Shown one piece after another: positions 16,988-26,798 of a stretch of 64,000 nucleotides of DNA. Each line of letters starts with the position of its first letter. Within the stretch, counting starts at the first letter, position 1. The position numbers and the translations under genes are program-made. The notes beneath the pieces were generated by a model that did no database searches, had not been told where the DNA came from, and saw only the letters and a list, made by a program, of their open reading frames with translations. This DNA comes from Holophagae bacterium (GTDB taxonomy: Bacteria; Acidobacteriota; Holophagae; Acanthopleuribacterales; Acanthopleuribacteraceae). Location: positions 1 to 64,000 of the forward strand of contig JAUIFE010000014.1 of assembly GCA_030429565.1 (NCBI GenBank), in the 5' to 3' direction.

Positions 16988-18139
16988 TTAGGCAAAAACC
17001 TGTGCGTTTAAGAGACGCCAGCGTTTGCGCTGTAGTTTGAGCTGGTACTTCAATTCCAGGTAGCGCATGCGCTGGTCGAGTTGCTCGAGCTTGTCGCTAA
17101 AAGCATTGCGCTTGGCGTTCACCCAGGCTTGGCGTGCGCTCGTCCAATCGTTAAGCGCCTGCTGGTACTCGCGATATTGCTGCTCCAACTTGGCCCGCAG
17201 CTCGTCGGTAGTTGAGCTGGGCAATGTCAGACGAGCCATTGAACGACGGTACTGAAGCGCAAGACGCGCCTTTTCAATTTGGGACGCCGATACGGTGCGC
17301 AGCTTGGAGGTCAACCCAACCCAACTCGCACTGCGAATCAACCATTTGGTCGGATCAAATTGCCACCAGCGAATGCCGTTGCGGTAGTCGTACTGAAAGC
17401 GGTGGTGATAATTGTGGTAACCCTCGCCGTAGGTTAAGAAGGCAAGTAAGTCGTTGTCACGCGCGGAATTGTCTTCGCAGTAAGGACGACGTCCCCAAAT
17501 GTGCGCCAACGAGTTAATGAAAAAGGTGAAGTGGTGGTTGAGCACCACGCGCAGCAGGGTCGCCAAAATGAACACGCCCCACAACTTGCCGGTCAGGAAT
17601 CCCAGCAACAGTGGCAAAGCAATATTGGTCAACAAGGTCAGCGTTAAGTTGTAGCGATGTTGCCACATAACAATGGGGTCGCGCTGCAGATCTTTGACAC
17701 CGGAAAAGTCTTGCGGCCCCTTCTCGTTAAACAAAATCCAGCCCATGTGGGCATGCCAAAAACCGCGATTCACCGAGTAGGGATCATGGTCGTTATCGTC
17801 GACATGCTTGTGGTGGCGCCGGTGATCGGCCGACCAGTTGAGAATGCTGTTTTGAATGGCACAGGCGCCAAAAATCGCAAAAAACAACCGCAGCGACCAA
17901 TGCGCTTCATAGGCTCGGTGTGACCACAGACGATGGTAACCGGCGGTAATCGAAAGACCGGTGGCAATCATGAAGAAGGCAAAGCAAGCCCACTCAAAAC
18001 CACTAAAACCGGTGTAGTAACCGTAAAGCGGCACGGAAATGGCCGCGGCAATCGGCGTCCCAAAAAGGACCAAAATGTTTTGCCAGACGGGTTCCCGTTT
18101 CGAACGACTGGTAGGGGACAACGCTTCACTTTCGGCCAT
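16988..18139 (-). CDS. Membrane acyl desaturase (delta-9 type) with a C-terminal helical extension
   Basis: 383 residues from ATG 18139, chosen because GGAGGA lies just upstream; the longer frame adds no family sequence. It introduces a cis double bond into acyl-CoA or acyl-lipid chains using a di-iron centre. Three histidine boxes are present: GYHRLWSH (H69...H74), DHRRHHKH (106-112) and YHNYHH (241-246), plus NHHFTFFINS. Hydrophobic stretches around 25-65, 84-100 and 165-200 fit the four-helix membrane core. After ~residue 280 comes ~100 residues of Gln/Arg/Glu/Leu-rich sequence with heptad character (predicted coiled coil), not usual in this family. The gene stands alone, divergent from the patatin gene. 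Confidence 0.9.
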   Translation of the reverse strand: MAESEALSPTSRSKREPVWQNILVLFGTPIAAAISVPLYGYYTGFSGFEWACFAFFMIATGLSITAGYHRLWSHRAYEAHWSLRLFFAIFGACAIQNSILNWSADHRRHHKHVDDNDHDPYSVNRGFWHAHMGWILFNEKGPQDFSGVKDLQRDPIVMWQHRYNLTLTLLTNIALPLLLGFLTGKLWGVFILATLLRVVLNHHFTFFINSLAHIWGRRPYCEDNSARDNDLLAFLTYGEGYHNYHHRFQYDYRNGIRWWQFDPTKWLIRSASWVGLTSKLRTVSASQIEKARLALQYRRSMARLTLPSSTTDELRAKLEQQYREYQQALNDWTSARQAWVNAKRNAFSDKLEQLDQRMRYLELKYQLKLQRKRWRLLNAQVFA

Positions 18140-18478
18140 GGTTCCTCCGCATGGTGCATTCGCTATGCCTGTACGCCGTCCGCCTGAATGAAGTTTCGCC
18201 GGCGAAGCGCCCTTTGCGAACGGCGATTCATTCATGATAGGTTGGCGCCCATCGGTTTTGCAAGCAAGCGACGGCCCAGTTTGCGAGATCGCACCTTTTT
18301 CGGCAAGGCCGCAAATTCTACAACCGGCCGGGCCAGATTTCGAACCTTTGCAAAACGACGCTTTTCTCGTAAAGTCAGCGCGAGCACGCCAGGCGGATTC
18401 CACCCGCACTTTCTGCCCACATCACCGCCTCCTCTCCTGTTTTTCCCATCCTATTCCTTATCCAAAAAGTGAGTCCCC
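18140..18478. other. Divergent promoter region, desaturase / patatin
   Basis: About 340 bases between two divergent genes. It must hold both promoters. I saw no clear operator or RNA structure. Confidence 0.35.
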
Positions 18479-20725
18479 ATGCGCCCCTTATTCATAATTG
18501 CCATGTGCTGGAGTCTTTTTTCCACCTTGCCGAACTTGGCGCAAAACGAGCCGACGCCACACCGCCCCAAAATCGGTTTGGCGCTCAGTGGCGGTGGCGC
18601 CAAAGGTTTGGCCCATGTCGGCGTGCTCAAGGTTTTGGAAGCGATGAACATTCCCATCGACTACGTGGCGGGAACCAGCATGGGCGCAGTTGTCGGCGGT
18701 TTGTACGCGGCTGGCTTGAGCGCCCCGGAAATCGAGGCGGCGCTGGGCGGCATCGACTGGTCCGACGCCCTCACCGACACCCCCAACCGCTTGGTGTTGA
18801 ACTACCGCCGCAAACAGGACAAACAACGCTATATTCTCGACCTCCAAATGGGCATCAGAGGCGCCAAACTCCTAACACCACAGGGCTTCCGCTCCGGCCA
18901 CAAACTGACCCTCGACCTGCTGGCCCGCACCATGAGCGTGGCCCACATCGAGCATTTCGACGACCTGCCGATCCCCTTTCGCGCCGTCGCAACCGACATT
19001 GAGGAAGGTTCGATGGTGGTCCTCGACAGCGGCTCCTTGGCCCATGCGATTCGGGCCAGCGCCGCGATTCCCGGTGTGTTGTCACCCATTAGCATCGATG
19101 GGTGTCTGCTGGTCGACGGCGGCATGACCCGTAATTTGCCCATTGATATCGTGCGCGAAATGGGTGCCGACATCGTGATTGCCGTCGACATTAGCGATCC
19201 CTTGGTCACGCGTGACAAGCTCAACTCTTTTCTCTCAATCACCAACCAAGCAGTGGGCATGCTCTCGCGCCTGAATGTGGAGGAAGTGCTCGACCTTGCC
19301 GACATTCTGATCACCCCTTCAATTGAAGGCCTGGGTTTGTTGGACTTCCTCAACCTTGATGAAACCATCCGTCGCGGCGAAAACTTGCCGACGCAAACAC
19401 TCTATAAATTACAGCGGCTGTCACTCCCTCCTACCACCTGGCACCAATGGCGCGATCAAGTAGAAAGCAAACGATTGCCGACGCCGATTTTGGCGCAAAT
19501 CACTATCGAAGGTCCCTCGGCCGTACACCATCGTTTCATCGAAAACCGGATCGACCTCAAAATCGGTGAGCCAATTGATGTCGACATTTTATTGGCCAAC
19601 CTCATCGCGATTCACGGTCTCGGCGACTTCGAAGACGTTCGCTTTGGAGTTCAATACCTGACACCAGCCCAGCCAGGCGAACCGCCACAAGCGATTCTGG
19701 TCCTGACCCTGCGCGAAAAATCGTGGGGCCCCAACTATTTCCATTTCGGCTTCAACATGGGCGGCGATTTGCGCGACGACGACTTGTTCGGGCTCTTACT
19801 CAATACCACCATGACGCGCATCAATCGCCTCGGCGCCGAGTGGCGCAACGACGTCGAGCTCGGCCGTGTCAACCGCTTGTTTACCGAGTTCTACCAACCC
19901 CTCACCTATACCGGCCCGCTCTTCGCCGCCCCCGCCCTCGACCTCAGCAATTTCACCTTACCGCTGCTCATCGGCGACGAAACCCTCACCGACGTCACCA
20001 TTAACAGCTTTACCGCCTCGCTTGACCTCGGCTACCAAATGGATACTTGGGGTGAGTTTCGGGTCGGCCTTGAACGGGGGAAGGTACGCACCGAATTAGG
20101 CACCGATCTGGTCGAAGACATCCTCATCGACTCAGGTTTGTTCAGGCTCGACGACGCCTCCTTCTCTTTGGGAAAATGGCAGGCCCAACTGGCCATTGAC
20201 CGCCTCGACAAAAGCAACTTTCCCAGCCGCGGCGCCGCGTTCAACCTTCGTTACCAAGACGTGCGCGAGTCACTGGGCGCCGACGACAACTACCGCAAAC
20301 TTGAAAGCACCCTCGACGTGTTTAAAAGCTGGTCGCGCCATACCTTGTTTGCCAGTTTGGATGTGGGCCACAACCTCAACACCACGCTCCCCAATTACGA
20401 CCTGTTCACCGCCGGCGGCCTACTCTCCTTTTCCGGTTACCGCACCAACCAGCTCAGCGGTCAGTACCTCGGCGTGGCCCGCCTCGGTTACTATCAGCGC
20501 ATTCGCTCGCTGCCCGCCGCCTTCGGGCGCGGCCTCTATCTGGGCGGCTGGGTGGAAAGCGGCAACCTCTGGGCTGATCGCGATCAAATCAAGCTGGACG
20601 ACTTGCGCCACGCCGTCACCGCCATTATCGGCGCCGATACCATTCTGGGCCCGATGTACCTCGCCTATGGTTTGGCTGAAAAGGATCGCGGCAGCGTCTA
20701 CCTTTCGCTGGGCACTCAGTTTTAA
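18479..20725 (+). CDS. Patatin-like phospholipase with C-terminal POTRA/Omp85-type barrel
   Basis: 748 residues with a signal peptide (LFIIAMCWSLFSTLPNLAQ). The patatin domain has the oxyanion glycine loop LSGGGAKGLAHVG (36-48), the nucleophile Ser67 in AGTSMGAVVGG and the catalytic Asp213 in LLVDGGMTRNLP, a Ser-Asp dyad. From ~345 a POTRA-like segment (ITIEGPSAVHHRFIENRI, GLGDFEDVRFGV) leads to a beta-barrel with LREKSWGPNYFHFGFNMGGD, DRLDKSNFPSRGAAFNL and a final YLSLGTQF ending in Phe. This matches the PlpD/type Vd autotransporter-like architecture: a lipase domain exported or exposed by its own Omp85-like barrel. Substrate and surface location are inferred from family. Confidence 0.9.
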   Translation: MRPLFIIAMCWSLFSTLPNLAQNEPTPHRPKIGLALSGGGAKGLAHVGVLKVLEAMNIPIDYVAGTSMGAVVGGLYAAGLSAPEIEAALGGIDWSDALTDTPNRLVLNYRRKQDKQRYILDLQMGIRGAKLLTPQGFRSGHKLTLDLLARTMSVAHIEHFDDLPIPFRAVATDIEEGSMVVLDSGSLAHAIRASAAIPGVLSPISIDGCLLVDGGMTRNLPIDIVREMGADIVIAVDISDPLVTRDKLNSFLSITNQAVGMLSRLNVEEVLDLADILITPSIEGLGLLDFLNLDETIRRGENLPTQTLYKLQRLSLPPTTWHQWRDQVESKRLPTPILAQITIEGPSAVHHRFIENRIDLKIGEPIDVDILLANLIAIHGLGDFEDVRFGVQYLTPAQPGEPPQAILVLTLREKSWGPNYFHFGFNMGGDLRDDDLFGLLLNTTMTRINRLGAEWRNDVELGRVNRLFTEFYQPLTYTGPLFAAPALDLSNFTLPLLIGDETLTDVTINSFTASLDLGYQMDTWGEFRVGLERGKVRTELGTDLVEDILIDSGLFRLDDASFSLGKWQAQLAIDRLDKSNFPSRGAAFNLRYQDVRESLGADDNYRKLESTLDVFKSWSRHTLFASLDVGHNLNTTLPNYDLFTAGGLLSFSGYRTNQLSGQYLGVARLGYYQRIRSLPAAFGRGLYLGGWVESGNLWADRDQIKLDDLRHAVTAIIGADTILGPMYLAYGLAEKDRGSVYLSLGTQF

Positions 20726-21016
20726 CCGAGCGACGACCTAAGCGCGTTTGAGCCGACAATTAAAGCGCCGGCTTCATTCACCAAAAAGGCCTATCACCAC
20801 GTGACAAGCGCTACATATTGTGCCTTGAACCCATGAAGCACTACATCTTGCATTGTTTTCACCGTGGCAAAAATTTTACATTGGCTAAACACCACGGCTT
20901 GCTCGGTTTCCTATTCACCCATTGAATCCTCCGTTTTTTTCCGGTGGCCCACTGTTAGAATGGTCCCGTCACAGCTCGGTGATTGTTTGGTTTGATTTCA
21001 TTTTTGGGGCGACATA

Positions 21017-23083
21017 GTGACGACGGAAACCCACCTATCAGCGCTCGGCACCGTCATGCAACGGTTGGGCCGCCACTCGGTTTTTTCCCTAAACCGCGCG
21101 GAAAAGCAATTACTCGACCGCGCCACGCAATATGGTTTGGCCTCGTTTGACTTCTTTGCCGCTCGCAAAATCGCTTCCTTGGCGCGCACGCCCGATCCCT
21201 TGTTGTTGGCGCTTTTATTGGCCGAAAAAGCCGCCACTCACGAAGGCAACACCTACCTCAGCTTAGCTGCCGACTTCTTGCCCAAACGTCTCGCCTTACT
21301 CGGCTATGTCCATGAAGGTGAGACCTCACTCGAACAAGCAATTCACGCGTTGGTCGGCGCTGAAGACGAACTCTTCACCACCGTCGCCGAAGCCAATCCC
21401 TCCGTGCCCTTTGTTATCTGTTTTGAGCGCCTCGCCCTCTACCGGCAGGGTTTCTTTCAAGCCGAGCGGAGCATTGCCGCCCGCCTGCGCGCGCTTTGCC
21501 ACCGCCCCTGGCGAGCACCCCACCAGGATCTCGGCCCCCACCTAGATCTTGTCCTTCACCAGTTCCCGGTCGGCACCAAGCCCTTTGACGACCCCGAACG
21601 ACAGCCGATTGATCTGGCGATTGAACAAAAAACCGCCGCTGTCACCGCCCTCCATGCGCCGCTCTGTTTGATTTCCGGCGGACCGGGCACCGGTAAGACG
21701 TCGATTGTGTTGACCATTTTACGCCTGCTCGCCGCCCAAGGCGTTGCCCCCGAACAGATCCAACTGACCGCGCCCACCGGCCGCGCCGCCAACCGCATCA
21801 GTGAATCCTTACTGCGTGGCAATCGTACGATTGATCCCAGCGCCAACGCCGCCACCTGGTTCGCCGCCCTACCACGCGCTTGCACCGTGCACCGTTTGTT
21901 GGGCTGGTCGCCACGCCAGGGCGAGTTCCGTCACGATGCCGCCAACCCGTTACCCGCCAAATTCATCATTCTCGACGAAAGCTCCATGCTCGACATCCTC
22001 ATGACGGACCGCTTACTGGCCGCGCTGGCGCCAGACGCACACCTCATCATGTTGGGTGACGCCGATCAACTGCCTTCCGTGGATGCAGGCGCCGTATTCC
22101 GCGACTTAACCCGCGAAGCCGCCGCCGTGCCCGACACAGGCGATATTGAAGAACTCGCTGCCAACTTGAACGCACGGCGCACGCGAGCCGGCAGTGATCG
22201 CGATATTGAACAACGTCTGCAGGATTGCGTCGTGCCGTTGCGCACCACGTTCCGTCAGAGCAAAGATGCGGGCGGCCGCCACATCAGTATCATTGCGGCC
22301 AAAAGCAACCAAATGGCCGCCGATCAATTGTTCGGCGACGATCCCTCCCAGCACATTCTCCGTTTCCAAGAGCAAGCGCCACCGCTCTCCGGGGTAACCC
22401 TTGCCGAGCCAAGCACGCTGGGTCTGATCGACCTAATCGACATTCTCAACCACCGCTATTTCAAGCCCTACCGCCACCTATCGGCCATGCCGATCCACAT
22501 GGAACGCGATCACGAAACCCTGGTGAAAATTTTCCGCGCCCTCGACGAGATGCGCGTATTGTGTTTGACCCAGCGCGGTTTGTACGGCGTTGATACGCTC
22601 AATCAGTTGTTTAAAGAGCGCATTTATCGCGCCGGCGGCGGGGTGGAACGCGCCTTCCGCAACCCGTTTTTCTTTTTGCCAGGCGCGCCCTGGCTGATGA
22701 CACGCAACGATTACAGCCGGAATTTATTTAACGGGGACATCGGTGTCGGCCTATTGATTTACGACGATAGCGGCGGCATCTCGCGCGAGCTCGTGTTCCG
22801 CACCGAGTCGGGTTTTCGGCGCGTCCCCTTCGCGGGTCGCGGCGATATTACGTTGGCCTATGCGATGACCGTTCACAAAAGCCAAGGCAGCGAATTCGGC
22901 CATGTTGTGCTGGTATTACCGGAACATCGCAACGCCCTGTGCAAAAAAGAGTTGATTTACACGGGCCTAACCCGCGCCAAAAAATCGGTGTTCCTTTACG
23001 GCCGTGCCCAGGTATTAACGCACGCGGTTAGCGACGCCATGCAACGCGTTTCAGGTTTACGCGCCCAAATGCGCGAGTCCTGA
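21017..23083 (+). CDS. recD: RecD-like helicase, exonuclease V alpha subunit
   Basis: 688 residues from a GTG preceded by GGGGCGA. RecD is the 5'-3' motor of RecBCD, which processes double-strand breaks. An N-terminal domain of ~200 residues precedes the superfamily-1 helicase core: Walker A SGGPGTGKTS (220-229), TAPTGRAANRI (Ia), ILDESSMLDILM (II), LGDADQLPSVDAG (III), VPLRTTFRQS (IV), and YAMTVHKSQGSEFGHV with YTGLTRAKKSV (V/VI). Length fits RecD better than the longer RecD2. recB and recC, usually adjacent, are not here; the upstream neighbour is the patatin gene on the same strand 291 bases away. Confidence 0.9.
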   Translation: MTTETHLSALGTVMQRLGRHSVFSLNRAEKQLLDRATQYGLASFDFFAARKIASLARTPDPLLLALLLAEKAATHEGNTYLSLAADFLPKRLALLGYVHEGETSLEQAIHALVGAEDELFTTVAEANPSVPFVICFERLALYRQGFFQAERSIAARLRALCHRPWRAPHQDLGPHLDLVLHQFPVGTKPFDDPERQPIDLAIEQKTAAVTALHAPLCLISGGPGTGKTSIVLTILRLLAAQGVAPEQIQLTAPTGRAANRISESLLRGNRTIDPSANAATWFAALPRACTVHRLLGWSPRQGEFRHDAANPLPAKFIILDESSMLDILMTDRLLAALAPDAHLIMLGDADQLPSVDAGAVFRDLTREAAAVPDTGDIEELAANLNARRTRAGSDRDIEQRLQDCVVPLRTTFRQSKDAGGRHISIIAAKSNQMAADQLFGDDPSQHILRFQEQAPPLSGVTLAEPSTLGLIDLIDILNHRYFKPYRHLSAMPIHMERDHETLVKIFRALDEMRVLCLTQRGLYGVDTLNQLFKERIYRAGGGVERAFRNPFFFLPGAPWLMTRNDYSRNLFNGDIGVGLLIYDDSGGISRELVFRTESGFRRVPFAGRGDITLAYAMTVHKSQGSEFGHVVLVLPEHRNALCKKELIYTGLTRAKKSVFLYGRAQVLTHAVSDAMQRVSGLRAQMRES

Positions 23084-23104
23084 CGCAACACACACCGATA
23101 ACGG

Positions 23105-23133
23105 ACGAGAGGCGCCGCAAGGACGCCTCTCGT
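23105..23133. terminator. Perfect 10-bp hairpin between convergent genes
   Basis: ACGAGAGGCG pairs perfectly with CGCCTCTCGT over a nine-base loop, between the ends of recD and the convergent lipoprotein gene. There is no T-tract on either side, so it may be a weak or factor-assisted terminator or a 3' stabilising hairpin. Confidence 0.5.
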
Positions 23134-23164
23134 AAAGGTAAACTGTTGTGAGAAAAGGTGGTGT

Positions 23165-23728
23165 TTACTCGGTCAGCCCATCTTGCTCGCGCAACGTTGC
23201 CGCCAGCGGCCCGCAACCGAGGTTTTCCATATCGAGCAACACTTTTTTCATTAAGTTTTGATTACCGCTTTTCTTCCCGCTTTCGTACCACTTCAACAGG
23301 ATGTTGCAAATGCGGCCTTCCCAGATTTTGTAGTCGCGGAAATCAGGCGAAAGTAGGTGGTTGGTGATGTAATCGATGGCATCACTAAAGTCACCGCGTT
23401 TCTCGGCGGAAGTTGCCAAATCGACATAATGTTCGAATTCGAGGTTTTTCACCTCGGTATCGTTGGGAAAACGGCGCAAGTGGTCGCGGATTTGGTCGCG
23501 GAAAAAATGTAACTGCTTGTTGCGCAGCAGGAATTTAATGTAGTCCCGGCTTGCTTTTTGATCACCGGAAGCTTCGACAAACTTCGCAAATTGTTCTCGT
23601 GCCTCGCGAATCTTGTTCTCGGATTCCAACTTCTGGATTTCCTCCATCGGATCCGAGGGGGTACAGCCGGTGAAACCCGTCATAAACATCGTCAACACGA
23701 CCATCAATACCATCCAGCTATTTCTCAA
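23165..23728 (-). CDS. Small helical lipoprotein, function unknown
   Basis: 187 residues from a TTG at 23728, chosen because AAGGAG lies six bases before it and the product begins with a clean lipoprotein signal peptide. The lipobox is TGFTGC with Cys22 as lipidation site. The mature part is Lys/Glu-rich and alpha-helical (EEIQKLESENKIREAREQFAKF, split here as TPR-like pairs; RGDFSDAIDYITNHLL), suggesting a tetratricopeptide-like fold used for protein contacts. No enzymatic motif. It is transcribed away from radA and converges with recD. Confidence 0.65.
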   Translation of the reverse strand: MRNSWMVLMVVLTMFMTGFTGCTPSDPMEEIQKLESENKIREAREQFAKFVEASGDQKASRDYIKFLLRNKQLHFFRDQIRDHLRRFPNDTEVKNLEFEHYVDLATSAEKRGDFSDAIDYITNHLLSPDFRDYKIWEGRICNILLKWYESGKKSGNQNLMKKVLLDMENLGCGPLAATLREQDGLTE

Positions 23729-24060
23729 GAGCCACTCCTTGCAAAACCTATGTAAACGATCCGGGCAGATGGATTGGGTTATTATACGGTAAAAAATGAC
23801 AATCCATTCAGCCAACTCATTTTTTTCTAGCGGAGATCAGGAAACAGCCAATCGCAAAAAACCCAAGGTGTTTCACCACGGGACGCGGTGAAAACAGGCA
23901 TAGGCGCGGTCTTCCTCGCCAAAAGTAGGCGCCTTACCCACTCCGAATCATGACTTTTTTGTGATTCATGGCTTATGTAAAATTTGCCGTCGCAGGTCGC
24001 AGGCGAACGACCCGCCCCAGTTCGCCGCTTTTTGCTATGATCCAGCGCGGAGGCACTAGC

Positions 24061-25410
24061 ATGGCCAAAATCAAAACCGTTTACCAATGTGAATCCTGCG
24101 GACACCAAACGCCGAAATGGCTGGGTCAATGTCCCAACTGTGCCGTGTGGGGCGGCATGAACCAAACCACCGTCGGTGGTCCGGTCAGCGCACGCGCCGG
24201 CGGCAGCGGCGGCGACAACCTCATGCGCTACGGCAACATTGTGACCGAAGCGACCACACGCTGCAGCACCGGCATCGGTGAGTTGGACCGCGTGCTCGGC
24301 GGCGGCTTGGTCGCGGGCTCGTTGTTGCTAATCGGTGGTGATCCAGGCATTGGCAAATCAACGCTGATGTTGCAAGTGGCGGGACACCTGCAAGCACGCG
24401 GTCGCAAGGTGCTGTACGTTTCCGGCGAAGAGTCGCTTGCGCAAATAAAAATGCGCGGCGAACGCCTCAATTTGGACGCCGACGACCTCATGCTGCTGGC
24501 CGAAACCTCCTACGAACACGTTGAACGCGCCATCGACAAAGACCGCTACGACGTGGTCCTCATTGACAGTATTCAAACCATCGCCTCCGCCAACATCCCA
24601 TCAGCCGCCGGCAGCGTGACCCAGGTTCGCGAGGTCACCACCAAACTCATGAACATCGCAAAAACGCGCAACACCTCGATTTTTTTGGTCGGGCACATTA
24701 CCAAGGAAGGCAACATCGCCGGCCCCAAAACCTTGGAACACATGGTCGACGGTGTTTTTTATTTCGAAGGCGACAAGTACCACAGCCTGCGTTTGATTCG
24801 CGCTCAAAAAAACCGATTTGGCCCCGCTCAGGAACTCGGCATTTTCCAAATGGGCGTCGACGGTCTCACCGAAGTGCCCAATCCCAGCAAAGTCCTGCTG
24901 GAACAACGCCCGGAAGCTTGCGCCGGCAGCGTGGTGATTCCCACGGTGGAAGGCTCGCGCCCGCTGCTCGTCGAAATTCAGGTGTTGCTTAGCAATTCGA
25001 CCTACGCCAGCCCCCGCCGCGTCACCATGGGCATCGACAGCAATCGCTTAGCCTTGATTATGGCGGTACTCGAGAAGAAAGCCGGCTTGCAGCTACAGGG
25101 TCTCGACGTGTTTGTGAACGTCATCGGCGGTATCGCGATCAGCGAGCCGGCCATTGACCTGGGTCTAGCCCTCGCCATCTTCAGTTCCTTTCGCAACCTT
25201 AACTTGGGCGGCGACATCGCCCTGTTTGGCGAGTTGGGTCTCGCCGGTGAAGTCCGTTCGGTTAGCCAGGCCGGTATGCGCTTAAAAGAATGTTTGAACT
25301 TGGGTTTTAAGCGCGTTGTGTGTCCAGTCGCCAATGCAGGCGAAAGCCTCGACGGCTTGCAGGTCCAGGGTGTCGCAAGCTTGGTTGACGCGCTCGAATA
25401 CGTGCTTTAG
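24061..25410 (+). CDS. radA: RadA/Sms DNA repair ATPase
   Basis: 449 residues from ATG 24061 with GGAGG upstream. RadA helps branch migration and processing of recombination intermediates. The N-terminal zinc finger has C10-x2-C13 and C24-x2-C27. The RecA-like core shows GGDPGIGKST (Walker A), LYVSGEES, VVLIDSIQT (Walker B) and the family-specific KNRFG motif in RAQKNRFGPAQELGIF. The C-terminal Lon-protease-like domain has SRPLLVEIQVLLSNS, YASPRRVTMGID and GLAGEVRSV. Complete and of normal length. Three small same-strand genes follow. Confidence 0.97.
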   Translation: MAKIKTVYQCESCGHQTPKWLGQCPNCAVWGGMNQTTVGGPVSARAGGSGGDNLMRYGNIVTEATTRCSTGIGELDRVLGGGLVAGSLLLIGGDPGIGKSTLMLQVAGHLQARGRKVLYVSGEESLAQIKMRGERLNLDADDLMLLAETSYEHVERAIDKDRYDVVLIDSIQTIASANIPSAAGSVTQVREVTTKLMNIAKTRNTSIFLVGHITKEGNIAGPKTLEHMVDGVFYFEGDKYHSLRLIRAQKNRFGPAQELGIFQMGVDGLTEVPNPSKVLLEQRPEACAGSVVIPTVEGSRPLLVEIQVLLSNSTYASPRRVTMGIDSNRLALIMAVLEKKAGLQLQGLDVFVNVIGGIAISEPAIDLGLALAIFSSFRNLNLGGDIALFGELGLAGEVRSVSQAGMRLKECLNLGFKRVVCPVANAGESLDGLQVQGVASLVDALEYVL

Positions 25411-25499
25411 CCCACCTTCTTTTTGCCGCGCCGTCCCTTTTTCCCTGTTATTGCGCCTTAACTCCCGCTTTCGCACCTTAGAATGCTGGAGTTCTTTCA

Positions 25500-25967
25500 T
25501 TGAATCTTATGCAAAAGTCTTTTATCGCGTTTCTCGCACTCACTCTGACCTCGTGGGGCGCCTACCGATACTTCACCTATGAACAACACCCGTTGGACCG
25601 CATTAGCGGCAATGATTTGGAAACACGTGTCGCCTTTTTTGACCTTGAGACCCACATCAAAAAACGCTTTGGCTTCGCCGAAGTTTCCATCGATAAATAC
25701 AAGCTCGAAGATCAAGCCCGCATTTTAATTGAAGTCACCACCGAAAAGCCGGCGGAACGCGAGATTCAGAAAATGCACGCCCTCATTGCCGCTTCCGAAG
25801 TCTACGGTGCCGAGTCAGCCAAGGAGGTCACCCATTTTCAGGTTCTTGTCTACCGCACACTGAACTGTCCCGACTGCGACGAATCGCTGCTTTCGATCAC
25901 CTTCGAGCCAAAGCATCTCATGAAACAGACTGCAAGCCATCAATCCAGCACGGCCACCGCGCCATAA
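25500..25967 (+). CDS. Small membrane-anchored protein, unknown
   Basis: 155 residues from TTG 25500, preceded by GGAG; ATG 25509 would drop three residues. One N-terminal membrane segment or uncleaved signal (KSFIAFLALTLTSWGAY), then a mixed alpha/beta region with ARILIEVTTEKPAEREIQ and FQVLVYRTLNCPDCDESLL. The CPDC (C-x2-C) could bind metal or form a disulfide. First of three consecutive small proteins with the same layout downstream of radA; they look like diverged relatives. No function assigned. Confidence 0.6.
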   Translation: MNLMQKSFIAFLALTLTSWGAYRYFTYEQHPLDRISGNDLETRVAFFDLETHIKKRFGFAEVSIDKYKLEDQARILIEVTTEKPAEREIQKMHALIAASEVYGAESAKEVTHFQVLVYRTLNCPDCDESLLSITFEPKHLMKQTASHQSSTATAP

Positions 25968-25996
25968 TCCGCAAACATACGCGAGGCGCACCCGAC

Positions 25997-26476
25997 ATGA
26001 AAAGACCCAAACGATTCGCCGCCGTATTGGCTTTGGTTGTGACATCAATCCTGATCGCAAGGCCCTACCTAGGTACACATTTCACAGCATTTCTTGAGGA
26101 TCGATCCGTCGACCAAACCCAAGAATTACGCATAATTGAAACCAAGCTCACGCAAGCCCATCGCTTCGCTGAAGTGCTCGTGCTTCAACTGGAAAGCGAG
26201 GACCACCGCCAAATAGTGGTGAACCTGGAAGCGACCGGTGCAGCGGATACCGCCCTGCAAACCTATTGGTCGCGCACCGCCGCCACGCTGGTCGTAACCG
26301 AAACCGAAATAGGCGCCATGAGCGACAAGGTAGTCGTGATCATCGTCCACCCTGCCGGCAGCAACGACCAAGGCGACGACTTGTTTATCGAAAACCACGA
26401 TGTTGCGGCGTTGCGCGCGCAGGTCGACATAACACAACCCGAATTATCAGCCGACTTCGCGCCAAGTGCACCTTAG
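25997..26476 (+). CDS. Small membrane-anchored protein, unknown
   Basis: 159 residues. N-terminal hydrophobic anchor or signal (RFAAVLALVVTSILIA), followed by HRFAEVLVLQLESED and alternating Thr/Val-rich strands (SDKVVVIIVHPAG), then an acidic tail. Layout and order of elements parallel the genes before and after it. The gap to the previous gene is 29 bases, so they are likely co-transcribed. No recognised domain. Confidence 0.55.
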   Translation: MKRPKRFAAVLALVVTSILIARPYLGTHFTAFLEDRSVDQTQELRIIETKLTQAHRFAEVLVLQLESEDHRQIVVNLEATGAADTALQTYWSRTAATLVVTETEIGAMSDKVVVIIVHPAGSNDQGDDLFIENHDVAALRAQVDITQPELSADFAPSAP

Positions 26477-26798
26477 CCACGCTCAACCAACCATGGCGGC
26501 CACAGGATAATTTAGCCGGCCCCGCCGCATCGCGCTCCTTCGGGAAGCCATGCGACGGGACGGCATCACGCAAAATAGGGATGCGATTCGCCGTAAATCC
26601 GATCGGAACAAAACGAAACCTACATCGAGCATTTTTACGGCATCTTGCATACCAACCCCGTGTGCGATGACAGGGCCGAACATCGCTTCGGCGAAATTGA
26701 ATCCCCCACCAAAAGCCGCCAGGCGCCGGCCCTTTTCGGGCAATCGAAACGCCGATAGGAACGTGTTTAGACACAGTAAAATTATCGGAGTTAGCAAT
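26477..26798. other. Gap in the small-protein cluster
   Basis: About 320 bases without a supportable gene. The open plus-strand frame here is only the upstream extension of the next gene, and its residues do not look like protein-coding sequence. Confidence 0.35.
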
